Assembly (NCBI RefSeq): GCF_020193655.1
Contig: NZ_JADYVE010000011.1
Span: 80,869-144,868, forward strand
Reading direction: 5' to 3'
From: Ensifer sp. IC3342
GTDB lineage: Bacteria; Pseudomonadota; Alphaproteobacteria; Rhizobiales; Rhizobiaceae
Length of the DNA stretch: 64,000 bases
The notes beneath the pieces are model-generated. The model saw nothing but the letters and a program-made list of their open reading frames with translations. It ran no database searches and was not told the origin of the DNA. A program made the position numbers and the translations under genes. Of this stretch, positions 54,601-63,336 are shown one piece after another; position 1 is the stretch's first letter, and each line of letters begins with the position of its first letter.

Positions 54601-56131
54601 TAAGCTCCAGTACTTCAGGCTCAACGTTGCTGATCTTCCCCTGCCAAAGACCTTCCAGACCCCTCCAAGCGGACTCGATGAAGAGCACATCGGCATTAAA
54701 TTCAGTTAACTGTTGCCGCCAGCTTTGCGGATGAAGCTGCAGGAGAGTGCATTCCGGCTCGTAGGAATGGACAGTAAATTCATCCATAATGCCCGCAATA
54801 CGCAACCGTCGGTTGCTGTCGACATTTAGCTTGCAGGGCGGCGCCGCTAACGCGATATCGAGGACCTGCTCTTTTTTTTTTGCCCCTAGCTCGACTTCTT
54901 TCAGTTTGGCCGCACGACGACGTTTCCCCTCCTTGTGAATACGCACAGCCTCCTTCGGAAACTCAACCAAACCCGACCACGAGTTCGTCGCGCGTATTAG
55001 GGCTGCTCCGAGTTGATACGACAGTGTGTTTTTGGAGTTGGTCGCACGCGTTTCTGCAGCCGATCTTTGCTGTTCTGAACGGGTCAACAATTGTTGAGAC
55101 CGCCGCAGGTCGGCCTCCAGCTTTCCTATCCTCTCCTTGTCCGATTTATTTTCGGCAATGGTGCTTTGAAGTTGAGCAAGCTCATTCGCCAAGTTCTCCC
55201 GTTCGGACAAAAGTTCCCGTTCTCGTCCTTCTTTCTTCTTGACGCTATCTTCGAGTCTGAGCTTTTCGGTTGAGAGAAGGGCAAGCTGGTCGGCAAGTTT
55301 TTGCCGTTCGGATAAAAGTTCCCGTTCTCGTTCTTCTTTCTTCTTGATGCTCTCTTCAAGCTTCAACTTTTCGGCAGACACGTTTTTCATCGTGTCTGTA
55401 GTCTTCTTTAACCTATCTTCTGAGCGCGACACTTCATCCTTCTTGCCGGCCAACTCGTCACGAATAGCCCGCTCCAAAAGAAAGAACGACCGTTCAAGTT
55501 GCTTCACCTCCTCGCTGGGAACGGAATCTCGGCCTTTCTGAAGCGGTCTATCTTCCGGTTTAACAGCAACCAGTCCGATCCAGGTTCCAAGGAACTCCAG
55601 CGCAATGACGTCGAAATTATGCGTCAAAAGATCGTGTATTTCGGTGAGATAGAACGTGCGCTTGTGATCGATAAATTCGTTTATACCGAACGGTACTGTG
55701 ACAATAATGTGACCGTTTGGCCTGAGGAACTTTGCTGCGGTATCAAGCATATCCTGCGGCCGAACCAAATGCTCAAGAACCTCTGAAATCACAACCGTAT
55801 CGAAAGGTTGATGTTCCTTGGGATCGACAGTGAGAAAATCAGCTTCTACAAATTTCACCCTCTCCCGCGTTGTTTCGGATTCGGTTGAGAGGTGTTCTCG
55901 AGCTTGCTCGATCACTTTTTCAGAGCTGTCGATGCCCAGCACCTCCCTTCCTTCTCGCCCGAGAAGGATAGGTACAATTCCGGAACTGCAACCGATATCG
56001 AGGATCCTTTTTCCCTCAACCATGCTACAGATCCAATGGATTCGTTTTTGCGTGCTGCGCATAAAATTGCGCCCCAGCTCTCCGTAGTATGCTTCCCACA
56101 CCCGATCATGGGTGAGATCCTTGATCGACAT
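51629..56131 (-). CDS. Giant methyltransferase-coiled coil-glycosyltransferase fusion
   Basis: 1500 residues. Order: class I methyltransferase (about 1-195, motif I ILDIGCSSGIVP at 43-54, FDTVVISEVLEHL at 110-122); charged coiled coil (about 205-365) with two 35-residue repeats; linker; CgeB-like transferase (about 443-760: IAGIMDEFTVHSYEPEC, IPSLFWNKEDPVHFSTF); partial GT2-like segment (FHHDDYYGTEYLTDL); a beta-rich module; GT4 domain (about 1110-1500: RRFLTQAEIAEVHRDFGVFL, DEAMSSGLVP). The ATG at 56131 follows GGAGGTAACCGC. Separate functions in one chain recall WbdD plus WbdA: polymerisation, methyl capping and a coiled-coil ruler. Domains are seen; the ruler role is inferred. Confidence 0.85.
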   Translation of the reverse strand: MSIKDLTHDRVWEAYYGELGRNFMRSTQKRIHWICSMVEGKRILDIGCSSGIVPILLGREGREVLGIDSSEKVIEQAREHLSTESETTRERVKFVEADFLTVDPKEHQPFDTVVISEVLEHLVRPQDMLDTAAKFLRPNGHIIVTVPFGINEFIDHKRTFYLTEIHDLLTHNFDVIALEFLGTWIGLVAVKPEDRPLQKGRDSVPSEEVKQLERSFFLLERAIRDELAGKKDEVSRSEDRLKKTTDTMKNVSAEKLKLEESIKKKEERERELLSERQKLADQLALLSTEKLRLEDSVKKKEGRERELLSERENLANELAQLQSTIAENKSDKERIGKLEADLRRSQQLLTRSEQQRSAAETRATNSKNTLSYQLGAALIRATNSWSGLVEFPKEAVRIHKEGKRRRAAKLKEVELGAKKKEQVLDIALAAPPCKLNVDSNRRLRIAGIMDEFTVHSYEPECTLLQLHPQSWRQQLTEFNADVLFIESAWRGLEGLWQGKISNVEPEVLELIDWCRQRQIPSLFWNKEDPVHFSTFMFIAKCVDYVFTTDMDCIPKYKECIGHERVYLLPFAAQPVIHNPIELYDRKDAFNFAGSYYLRYPERQRDFAALIDAVGSLRPVEIYDRNFDNPHPHYTFPEQYAPMILGKLPFAEIDRAYKGYRYGINMNTIKQSQTMFARRVFELLASNTVVASNFSRGVRLLFGDLVISSDDAAELHRRLEAICADEVAYRKFRLLGLRKVMTEHTYADRLFYIRSKLSGDTQSSARPLIVLFSVADTPDEYASVVQSFNRQRYSNKRLVVLKRYSGGAPDHVDGVIECADEAACIECIRTTNDDDLVGLFHHDDYYGTEYLTDLQLAQRYSSAKAFGKMCRYQAKAGGLTLHEDGRQYRTTDRLVARSTLVRASAVTDNWIGSAIADPGSAKVSLDEMLATDEFHYIEGGSHLPESIRPDVEDLTIADKGASLADQITPIAENPSVAASSISQQSGELPQLSASELHGMLKTTGGIDLRLEGGKLRLRSKLGNDKHVYLYCRREFERHELNLVLNSQFELVCRADLDLRTVFEFRDGNGAKISHQINRTGGRHSLAIPENCTTVRFGLRVQGAGEARIEAIVLGNRVERPATLAVRSPYLVLSKQYPGYNDLYRYGFLHSRLRAYKKEGLVPEVFRISKEAFGYHEFEGIDVATGDAELLRSTLEAGQVKHVLVHLLDEHMWRVLRDYLDRIRITIWVHGAEIQVWQRRTFEFERMDDQEIARQKRLSDKRKALWQSVFSESNDHVNFVFVSEYFLNEVQSDIGVKLNKSRYHIVHNFIDSDMFRYEQKREADRAKILSIRPYANRKYANDLTVSAIIELSKRDIFQNLTFCLYGDGDLFEETTSPLQSFGNVKIERRFLTQAEIAEVHRDFGVFLTPTRMDAQGVSRDEAMSSGLVPITTNVACIPEFVDESCGIVVPAEDYVAIADAVERLYSDPAEFAKLSKAASLRVRSQSGYEMTVKREVALIRGV
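55169..55378 (-). repeat. Two 105-base repeats in the coiled-coil of the giant fusion
   Basis: Units 55378-55274 and 55273-55169 encode SAEKLKLEESIKKKEERERE... and STEKLRLEDSVKKKEGRERE..., five heptads each. The period equals that in the separate 201-residue coiled-coil gene. Confidence 0.75.
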
Positions 56132-56135
56132 GCGG

Positions 56136-57422
56136 TTACCTCCAGGTCCTCCAGATTCCGCGAGTATCAACCAACAACGCATCGTCCCGCAGCGCTGGTA
56201 CTCGTTCCTTGAATTCCTTGTGGTCAACAAGCATTACAACGACGTCCGCAATTTCGAGAGCTTCAGTTTGGGCCGAAAGCCGCGCGCCGCGCTTGGCAAG
56301 TTCTGCCGGTAGGGCATCGATATTGGGTTCAACTACGTATATCTGCTCGGGATACTTATCGGCCAAGCGAAGCGAGATTTCGAGTGCGGGACTTTCACGA
56401 AGATCGTCGATATCTGGTTTGAACGACAGGCCCATGCATGCGATTTTGACCGAACTGGGGTGACGTCCGCCCTTGGCGACGGCGGCAGCCACCGCAGTAT
56501 GAACCTTTGCTTCGACCCAACGGGGTTTGCTATCGTTCACTAACCTGGCGGTTTGGATCAGCCGAGCTTCCTCGGGGGACTTATTGACAATGAACCACGG
56601 ATCCACGGCGATGCAATGACCGCCGACCCCGGGTCCCGGCTGCAGTATGTTTACGCGCGGGTGCCTGTTTGCGAGCTTGATTAGCTCCCACACATCAATT
56701 TTTAGTTTGTCACAAATTAGAGACAACTCGTTAGCGAATGCTATAGATACGTCACGTGAGGCGTTCTCGGTCAGCTTGCACATTTCCGCTGTGCGCGCGT
56801 CGGTCACGATGCACTCGCCTTGTACGAATACTTTATAGAGTGCTACCGCGGCTTCGGAGCATTTTTCTGTAAGGCCGCCAATTACCCGGTCATTCTCAAC
56901 AAGCTCGCGGAGAACATGGCCGGGCAGGACTCTTTCGGGGCAATGGGCAATCCGTATATCTGACTCCTCACCCCTGTCCTGCGGGAAGCTCAGATCGGGC
57001 CGCTCCTCTGCCAGCCAAGCGGCCATCTGTTCCGTTGTGCCAACTGGAGAAGTTGATTCCAAAATTACAAGATCCCCCTTTTTCAAGACAGGGGCGATGG
57101 CTCTAGAAGCGGCTTCGATGAAGCTTAGATCCGGTTCGTGACCATCCCGAAACGGGGTGGGAACGGCAAGAAGGAAAGCCTCTGCGGGTTCGGGGATTGT
57201 TGTTGCCCGTAGATAGCCTTCGGTGACGGCGGCATGCACCACCATATCCAACTCCGGCTCGACAATGTGGATTTTCCCCTGGTTAATTATGTCGACAGTT
57301 TCTTGATTGACGTCCACGCCGATTACTTTAACGCCTCGTGCGGCAAATGCGGCGGCCGATGGCAACCCAATGTAGCCGAGGCCAATAATGGATATAGTTT
57401 TATTGATGAAGTGTTGCGGCAT
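56136..57422 (-). CDS. wecC: UDP-N-acetyl-D-mannosamine dehydrogenase
   Basis: Oxidises UDP-ManNAc to UDP-ManNAcA with NAD. 428 residues. N-terminal Rossmann motif ISIIGLGYIGLPSA; catalytic cysteine in GPGVGGHCIAVDPWF; C-terminal domain with GLSFKPDIDDLRESPAL. It lies 12 bases after wecB and four before the giant fusion gene, so sugar-nucleotide supply and assembly are co-expressed. Confidence 0.95.
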   Translation of the reverse strand: MPQHFINKTISIIGLGYIGLPSAAAFAARGVKVIGVDVNQETVDIINQGKIHIVEPELDMVVHAAVTEGYLRATTIPEPAEAFLLAVPTPFRDGHEPDLSFIEAASRAIAPVLKKGDLVILESTSPVGTTEQMAAWLAEERPDLSFPQDRGEESDIRIAHCPERVLPGHVLRELVENDRVIGGLTEKCSEAAVALYKVFVQGECIVTDARTAEMCKLTENASRDVSIAFANELSLICDKLKIDVWELIKLANRHPRVNILQPGPGVGGHCIAVDPWFIVNKSPEEARLIQTARLVNDSKPRWVEAKVHTAVAAAVAKGGRHPSSVKIACMGLSFKPDIDDLRESPALEISLRLADKYPEQIYVVEPNIDALPAELAKRGARLSAQTEALEIADVVVMLVDHKEFKERVPALRDDALLVDTRGIWRTWR

Positions 57423-57434
57423 TATATTCCCTCT

Positions 57435-58559
57435 TTACTTACAGAACGCGTCCTGAATCGCAGACAGTATGCGGATGCAGGCTTGCCCGTCGCCATAAGG
57501 ATTGTGAGCAAACGTCATCTGATCGTAGGCCGATTTATCGTTCATCAACTGGCTCACGCCGGCCGCGATTTGAGCCGCATCGGTTCCTACAAGCTTTACC
57601 GTACCCGCCTTCACTGCTTCCGGACGCTCGGTCGTTTCGCGCATGACAAGGACCGGCTTGCCCAAGGAAGGCGCCTCCTCCTGAATACCTCCGGAGTCTG
57701 TGAGGATGATGTGCGCTCGCGTCATCAGGTACACAAATGGCAGATATTCCAGAGGTTCGATTAGGTGAACATTTGGAAGCCCGTTTAGGATGCGCCCGAC
57801 TGGCTCACGAACATTTGGATTGAGGTGCACGGGGTATACAAAGTCGTCAGACGGGAATTCTTTGCTTAGTTGCTGTATAGCAGAACAGATGCGTTCGAAG
57901 CCGCCTCCGAAATTTTCTCGGCGATGGCCGGTGATCAGTACGAGTCGGCGGCCGTGTAGAAAGGAGAAACGTTCTGCTAGATCGGACGCCAGTCGCGTGT
58001 CGGTCTCCAGCCTGCGTCGAACCTGAAGTAGTGCGTCAATGACCGTATTGCCGGTAACGTGTATTTCGTCATTTGAAACACCTTCTCTTAGTAGGTTCAA
58101 ACGCGATTCTTCCGTCGGAGCAAAGTGAAGTTTTGTCAACGCGCCCGTCAGTTTCCTATTAGCTTCCTCCGGCCAGGGGGAATAGATATTTCCTGTCCGC
58201 AGCCCCGCTTCCACATGGCCCACTGGAATTTGGTGGTAGTAAGAGGCCAATGTGGTAGCCAGTGTTGTCGATGTGTCCCCGTGGACCAGCACCATATCCG
58301 GTGAAAAACCCTTGAGAATTGGCTCAATGCGCACCAGAATCTCGCTGGTGATCCCTGAAAGGGTCTGACCAGGCTTCATGATATCCAGATCATAGTTTGG
58401 CTCGATCTCGAACAGTTCTAAAACTTGGTCGAGCATCTGGCGGTGTTGAGCGGTCACGCAGACGCGAGCGTCTATTGTGTGCTGTTCCCTCAGCACTCTA
58501 ACCAATGGAGCCATTTTGATGGCTTCGGGCCGAGTTCCAAAGACTGTCAAAATTTTCAT
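57435..58559 (-). CDS. wecB: UDP-N-acetylglucosamine 2-epimerase (non-hydrolysing)
   Basis: Interconverts UDP-GlcNAc and UDP-ManNAc. 374 residues. N-terminal [26 protein letters not shown] and the C-terminal nucleotide site [17 protein letters not shown] are all intact. First gene of the unit that continues with wecC. Confidence 0.95.
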   Translation of the reverse strand: MKILTVFGTRPEAIKMAPLVRVLREQHTIDARVCVTAQHRQMLDQVLELFEIEPNYDLDIMKPGQTLSGITSEILVRIEPILKGFSPDMVLVHGDTSTTLATTLASYYHQIPVGHVEAGLRTGNIYSPWPEEANRKLTGALTKLHFAPTEESRLNLLREGVSNDEIHVTGNTVIDALLQVRRRLETDTRLASDLAERFSFLHGRRLVLITGHRRENFGGGFERICSAIQQLSKEFPSDDFVYPVHLNPNVREPVGRILNGLPNVHLIEPLEYLPFVYLMTRAHIILTDSGGIQEEAPSLGKPVLVMRETTERPEAVKAGTVKLVGTDAAQIAAGVSQLMNDKSAYDQMTFAHNPYGDGQACIRILSAIQDAFCK

Positions 58560-58885
58560 GCTGGTTATCTCGCAATCACTTCGTTGCTTAACTTGATCAT
58601 ACCCATGAGAGAAAGCGCGTCGGGCGCATCAGTATCCAAATGGATTGGCGTGAGCAACAGCTAGTGGCGCGGAGTCACGGAAAATTAAGCCTCTCGGTCC
58701 AAGATGTGCCGCCGTTTCACGCAACGAGCCGTAAAATAGCCCGCGCCGGGCATCGCAACCCTCGCGTGTTTGCCAGATAGGATGCTCCGATTGGGCGCCG
58801 ACGCGGCCTTAACACGTCTGCGGTGCGTCTTTACACTAGGACACAACTACTGCGCTTGGAGAAGCCTAGCGCCGGCGACAGGTCA
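58560..58885. other. Gap between kpsE and wecB
   Basis: No gene or clear hairpin is seen. It must contain any promoter for the wecB-wecC-assembly unit. Confidence 0.45.
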
Positions 58886-60220
58886 TTACGCCCGATCTCT
58901 GATGTTGTAATAGCTCATCACGCCGACCCCCCAAGCAAAGAGCAGCCCGAGGATCACGAGCAGTGCATTCACCAGTCTGGTGGGATATTGCGCCAACTCC
59001 GATAGCGTCGGCTCGATGAAGAGTGCGAGATAACGCTGACGGTTGTTTGCCTCGATACGCGCCTTCTCAAGAGCTGCAAGTGCAGCCGTGTAAGCACGCT
59101 CGGCGAATTCGCGCTCGGTTTCCAGTTCCTCGAATTGGGCGATGCGGCCGGCGACGTCCGGGGAGTTGTGGTCCCCCGCGGCAGATGTCCTTTCGCCCGT
59201 CCCCAGTCTCTGGCGTTCGACGGCGAGCTGCTGCTCAAGGCTTTCTATGCGCGTTTTCAGCACGCGAATTCGGGGCGTGTCGTCGCTCATCTGGCTTTTC
59301 GCCGTGGCAAGATCGGCGTTGAGCTGCGTCAATTGCTGTTCCAGCGAGCCAATCAGCTGCACTGCGAGCTTTGCCCCTTCTTCCGGGCTGATTTCTTGTG
59401 ATTTGTCGCGATATTCACGGAGCGCCACGCGCGCCTTTGAAAGCCGCGCCTCTCCCGCCAACACCTCGTCTTGTGCGGCGCGCAGCACGTCGTTGCGCGC
59501 CGAAAGCGAGAGGCTGTTCACGAGACTATCGCTCTGATCGGCGATGAACTGAGCGATCTCCTGAGATTTACGCGGATCGAAAGCCTTGACGGTCACCTCC
59601 ATTATACTGGAGGCGTGGTCGAAGTTGACGTTCACCATGTCGCGCCAATAGGCTAGCTTATCCTCGATCGGCAGATCGGAGCCGATGCCATAGAAAAAAT
59701 CGAGCCCACGGGTAGCGTAGACATCCTCGAGATTGAACTTCCGGTCGGCGGCCGCAACCATGCGTTCGCTCAGAATGTAGTCCATGAGAATGTAGCTGTC
59801 CGAGACCGTGCTGCCCCCGGAGGCTTGGGTGAACATGCCTAGAATGTCGCTCGAAACGCCACCCTCGATGCTGCGCACGGCAAAGGACGTCGAGCTATGA
59901 TACTGGTCGGCGGCGATGAAGGCCATGTAGAGTGAAGCCAGCGTTGCGGGGACTGCGACCAGCCCGACAAAAGAGGCGCTGATGATGGCGTGGCGCCAGC
60001 GCAGGTTCTTGAGCCAGCGGGCTTTCCAATCCGACTTTCTAACGGGTTTAATTTTGTTGCGCCGCTCCGGAAGTGGAATGACGGGTGCGCTCTCGCGCCC
60101 CAACAGCCCCTCAAGAATGGCGATACCCTTGCTTTTCGCATCGCCTTTGGCGGCCGGAGTATTCTCGTCGGCGTGCGCGGTTTTTGGCCTGTTCACCGCC
60201 GCGTCCTTGCTGACCGCCAT
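58886..60220 (-). CDS. kpsE: Capsule export inner-membrane protein KpsE (RkpR-like)
   Basis: 444 residues of the polysaccharide co-polymerase family used by ABC-exported capsules. A basic, Pro-rich cytoplasmic tail precedes a first membrane helix at about 75-97. A long periplasmic coiled-coil region follows (about 235-330: VLAGEARLSKARVALREYRD), and a second membrane helix lies at about 413-435 (ALLVILGLLFAWGVGVM). Rhizobial orthologues are called RkpR. It bridges the exporter to the outer membrane. Confidence 0.9.
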   Translation of the reverse strand: MAVSKDAAVNRPKTAHADENTPAAKGDAKSKGIAILEGLLGRESAPVIPLPERRNKIKPVRKSDWKARWLKNLRWRHAIISASFVGLVAVPATLASLYMAFIAADQYHSSTSFAVRSIEGGVSSDILGMFTQASGGSTVSDSYILMDYILSERMVAAADRKFNLEDVYATRGLDFFYGIGSDLPIEDKLAYWRDMVNVNFDHASSIMEVTVKAFDPRKSQEIAQFIADQSDSLVNSLSLSARNDVLRAAQDEVLAGEARLSKARVALREYRDKSQEISPEEGAKLAVQLIGSLEQQLTQLNADLATAKSQMSDDTPRIRVLKTRIESLEQQLAVERQRLGTGERTSAAGDHNSPDVAGRIAQFEELETEREFAERAYTAALAALEKARIEANNRQRYLALFIEPTLSELAQYPTRLVNALLVILGLLFAWGVGVMSYYNIRDRA

Positions 60221-60880
60221 TCAATTCCCTTTCATATTTCTGTCGTGTGCGCGGATCGCGCTCTCGACATCTTCATAATAAGTAAGTTCGCCTCTTTCCA
60301 GTACGACGCCGCAATCGCAATAGTCGCGGATCGTGCTGGTGCTGTGCGAGACCATGATCACGTCTGAATCCTTGAGCTTGGTCTCGAATACAGCCTGGCA
60401 TTTTTTCTTAAAATTTGAGTCACCAACGGCGGTGATTTCATCCACGAGATAATAATCGAAGTTGATGCCCATGCTCAAGCCGAAGGCGAGGCGCGCCTTC
60501 ATGCCGGAGGAGTAGGTACCGACGGGCGCCTTGAAGAAGGGGCCGAGTTCGGCAAAATCCTCCACATACTCGATGAGTTGCTCGGTATCGACGCCATAGA
60601 TGCGGGCGACGAAGCGCACATTCTGCTCACCGGTCATCGAGCTCTGGAAACTGCCTGCGAAACCCAGCGGCCAGGAGATCTTGCCGTGCCGGATGATTCG
60701 ACCCTTGTCGAGCTTAATCGCGCCGGCGATCAGCCGAAGCAGCGTCGATTTGCCGGCGCCGTTGCGGCCAAGCAAGCCGACGCTTTTGCCTCGGTTGAAG
60801 GTGAGCGAGGCGTCCTCGATGATGGGCTTCTTGATGCCCTTAGTGCGTGCGTATTTCGTCGCCTGTTCGAACCGGATCAT
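60221..60880 (-). CDS. kpsT: Capsule ABC exporter ATPase KpsT (RkpS-like)
   Basis: 219 residues. Walker A GRNGAGKST, signature YSSGMKARL and Walker B DYYLVDEITAVGD are intact, with the H-loop in VIMVSHS. It overlaps kpsM by four bases upstream and abuts kpsE with no gap, so the three form an export unit. The only ATPase in the window able to serve the orphan permease at 43856-44629. Confidence 0.95.
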   Translation of the reverse strand: MIRFEQATKYARTKGIKKPIIEDASLTFNRGKSVGLLGRNGAGKSTLLRLIAGAIKLDKGRIIRHGKISWPLGFAGSFQSSMTGEQNVRFVARIYGVDTEQLIEYVEDFAELGPFFKAPVGTYSSGMKARLAFGLSMGINFDYYLVDEITAVGDSNFKKKCQAVFETKLKDSDVIMVSHSTSTIRDYCDCGVVLERGELTYYEDVESAIRAHDRNMKGN

Positions 60881-61647
60881 TCGTTTCTCAGCGTCTTTGA
60901 TGAAAGGGTGAACACAAGCATTCCGGCAAACAACGTCAGAAGTGCGATTCCGTAAAGGTAATTCATATCAAGGCCGGTTGCTCTGTATTCCGGATAGAAA
61001 CCTTGGCGGAAGCCCATGATGATGTGAACCAAGGGGTTGAACAGCACGAGATCCCGGTAAGGCGCCGGAATCGAATCAGGCAGGAAGAACACCCCGGATA
61101 TCAGAAAGAGCGGGCGGTTGACGATGGTGAAGATCTGTTCGTAGAGGGGGTATCTCAGAAACAGCACGCAGTTGATCATCGCCGCCCCAAGGCCGAAAAG
61201 GCACGCAATCGCGACAGCTTCGAGGATCGCCGGCCAGTGAAGATTGGTCTCCGCGCGCATGGTCGCGACGATCGTGCCGAGAACGATAAAGGCCACGAGG
61301 GATGTCGTTCCCACCTGCAGGATGAAGCGTGCGACGATCGCGTCGATCGGCGCGACATTGGGGTAGCTGAGCAGCGCCTTGTTGGCCCTGACTGCGCTGT
61401 TCAGATAGCTGGTCATCGCTTGGTAGAACTGGAAGGCGATATAACCTGTCGCGAAGAACAGGGCGAAACTCGTGCCGAGCGCGGGCGCGCGGGCGATTGC
61501 GCGGAAGATCAGCGTCATCAGCAGGATATGCGCCGCAGGGTCAAGTAGTGCCCACACGTATCCACCGGGTTTTGATCCAAAGCGAGTGGACATTTCCCGG
61601 ACCAGGAGGGCGCCAACAACTCGGAAATGGGTGGAAAGATAACTCAC
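60877..61647 (-). CDS. kpsM: Capsule ABC exporter permease KpsM (RkpT-like)
   Basis: 256 residues, six membrane helices, ABC-2 fold. Family segments VREMSTRFGSKPGGYVW, FFLPDSIPAPYRDLVLFNPL and GFRQGFYPEYR are present. Its start lies directly after decayed sequence with a KpsC remnant, suggesting that an upstream kpsC gene was lost. Confidence 0.95.
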   Translation of the reverse strand: MSYLSTHFRVVGALLVREMSTRFGSKPGGYVWALLDPAAHILLMTLIFRAIARAPALGTSFALFFATGYIAFQFYQAMTSYLNSAVRANKALLSYPNVAPIDAIVARFILQVGTTSLVAFIVLGTIVATMRAETNLHWPAILEAVAIACLFGLGAAMINCVLFLRYPLYEQIFTIVNRPLFLISGVFFLPDSIPAPYRDLVLFNPLVHIIMGFRQGFYPEYRATGLDMNYLYGIALLTLFAGMLVFTLSSKTLRNE

Positions 61648-62424
61648 CTTAGTCGCCCGAGCGGACAGAGAAGAAGCCCATCATCCTAAGGCTCCATTCG
61701 GACATGTGGCGGAAAAACGAAGGGATCGCCCCGACGTCGGCGACATCACGATCATTGCCGACGCGCCGTGGGACGGGTGCAACTATACCGCTCAACAGGT
61801 GACGCCGTCCGGGCTCGTCAGTCAGCTCCCAACTCGAATAGAAGGGACAGCCGAACTGCAGTTTCTTGGTGGGGAAAGAGGATCCCAAGTCGTCACACGC
61901 CCATTTGGTTTGCTGCACATGCTGCCAACTCTGGCCCCAAGCACGGTCCCTTTGAAAAGCATAACTTCCCTTGATCCTGGCTCGACGCGTTCAACAAGAT
62001 CATCATCCGCTCATGCCGGCATTTGTTCAGTTAGGCAAATACATCATTCTCGGCATTGCGCCAAGCCTTAGCGGGCGCTGGGTCGCTCTCAGCGATGGGC
62101 GCGTCGCTCAACGATCTTCATCCGCCGGTCACCGTATTCGCCCCGATATCGCTCGTGGGATCGTCGTTTTGGATAGGATTTGAGAGCCTTCGAGCTTGTT
62201 GTTGCGGACTGTGTTGTGCTGAGCGACGTCAAGATTGCTGGCGCTGCCGAACGGCGAATCCAGCTCGAGTTGCAGCGCCAAGTGGACGCTGCAGTCGCCT
62301 TGGGCCTATCGCGGCCGCCATAAGTTCGTGGGACGATTGCAGATGGTCCCTGCGCCACCTCCAGTCACAGTTCTTTCCGCAAATCGCTGTCGAGGCACAC
62401 ACGCGCATGGCCGCCAGGACACCG
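61648..62424. other. Decayed region upstream of kpsM
   Basis: Holds the KpsC remnant and a possible beta-helix remnant. On the minus strand around 62300-62090 a frame reads LDSPFGSASNLDVAQHNTVR then NNKLEGSQ. After a one-base shift it continues NDDPTSDIGANTVTGG to a stop. The asparagine-rich rungs resemble a right-handed beta-helix, but this is weak. No intact gene. Confidence 0.4.
61815..61868 (-). pseudogene. KpsC-family gene remnant
   Basis: A minus-strand stretch reads LQFGCPFYSSWELTDEP. It matches the C-terminal motif VGCPFYSGWGLTDDR of the KpsC-like protein at 49366-50442 almost residue for residue. The surrounding frame lacks the other KpsC motifs, so only a fragment survives. Confidence 0.75.
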
Positions 62425-63336
62425 TCAATCGATACCCACAGCCCGCTTCAATAATAGCAGCCGCTCCTTGCAGATGGTTTCGACAAGCCGATGTAGGTGT
62501 TCGGTCCTCTCCGTGAGCCAAGCGAACGCCTCCTCGGTGATCTCGAAATGCTTGGAGTAACGTGCCTTCACATAAGCCTCATTGAGGATATTATACCACG
62601 CGGTGAAGCGATGCTGGTCCCGGGGCCAGGCTTCGACGAGCCGGCGTTCCTTGTCCTCCGCCAATCCTCGAAGGAATTTCAGATTATGCGACGGTGGGCT
62701 GTAGTTGGTGAGGGTGAGAAGGAGCGTCGAATAGGCCGTCTCAATAGACTGATGCAACTGGAACGCCGCTAGCCGAAGATTTCCTCTGTCGACAAGGAAT
62801 GTTGCTGTGTCCATAAAATCCTTTGAATCAGGAAATCGCCTTGCGAAATGCTCTGTTCCCACCCGGAGGGCGTCAGCGGGCGAAAGCTGCTTCGGTTCCG
62901 CCAGCGGCCGATCATCGAGCTCGTAGAGCACGATGCCTTCGCGAAGGATGTCGACGAAGAAATACTGCCCATCGGCCAGGAAGTTGTTCACCTCGCGGGC
63001 ACCATGGACGATCAGTCCCACCGGCGTCGAGACGCCCTTGTCCCACATCAGCCGGTCGATCGCCTTGTCCCAATATTGGGACTCGGCAAGCTTCTTCGAA
63101 TTGACGATGACGAGGACGTCGTAGTCGGAGCGATAGCCTTTCATCGTATGCGGCTCGTCGACGAAGGTGCCGCGGGCATAGGAGCCGAACAGGACGATCT
63201 TCAGGATCCGTCCGCGCTTCTTGAAGCCCGCGGAGCTTCCCTCGAGTGCATCGGCAAACTCTTCGTGAATGATCTCCACGACACGGGCAAGTTCGCGCTG
63301 CTTGTTCTCCGGCAGATGTACCAGGCTCGATCTCAT
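62425..63336 (-). CDS. Nucleotidyltransferase-HEPN fusion protein
   Basis: 303 residues. The N-terminal polymerase-beta-type nucleotidyltransferase has GSYARGTF, then SDYDVLVIV with the two catalytic aspartates. The C-terminal HEPN-like helical domain (FQLHQSIETAYSTLLL) is at about 195-300. The ATG at 63336 gives MRSSLVHLPENKQREL. MNT-HEPN pairs are often toxin-antitoxin systems in which the transferase modifies the HEPN part; here both are in one chain. Role unproven. Confidence 0.8.
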   Translation of the reverse strand: MRSSLVHLPENKQRELARVVEIIHEEFADALEGSSAGFKKRGRILKIVLFGSYARGTFVDEPHTMKGYRSDYDVLVIVNSKKLAESQYWDKAIDRLMWDKGVSTPVGLIVHGAREVNNFLADGQYFFVDILREGIVLYELDDRPLAEPKQLSPADALRVGTEHFARRFPDSKDFMDTATFLVDRGNLRLAAFQLHQSIETAYSTLLLTLTNYSPPSHNLKFLRGLAEDKERRLVEAWPRDQHRFTAWYNILNEAYVKARYSKHFEITEEAFAWLTERTEHLHRLVETICKERLLLLKRAVGID

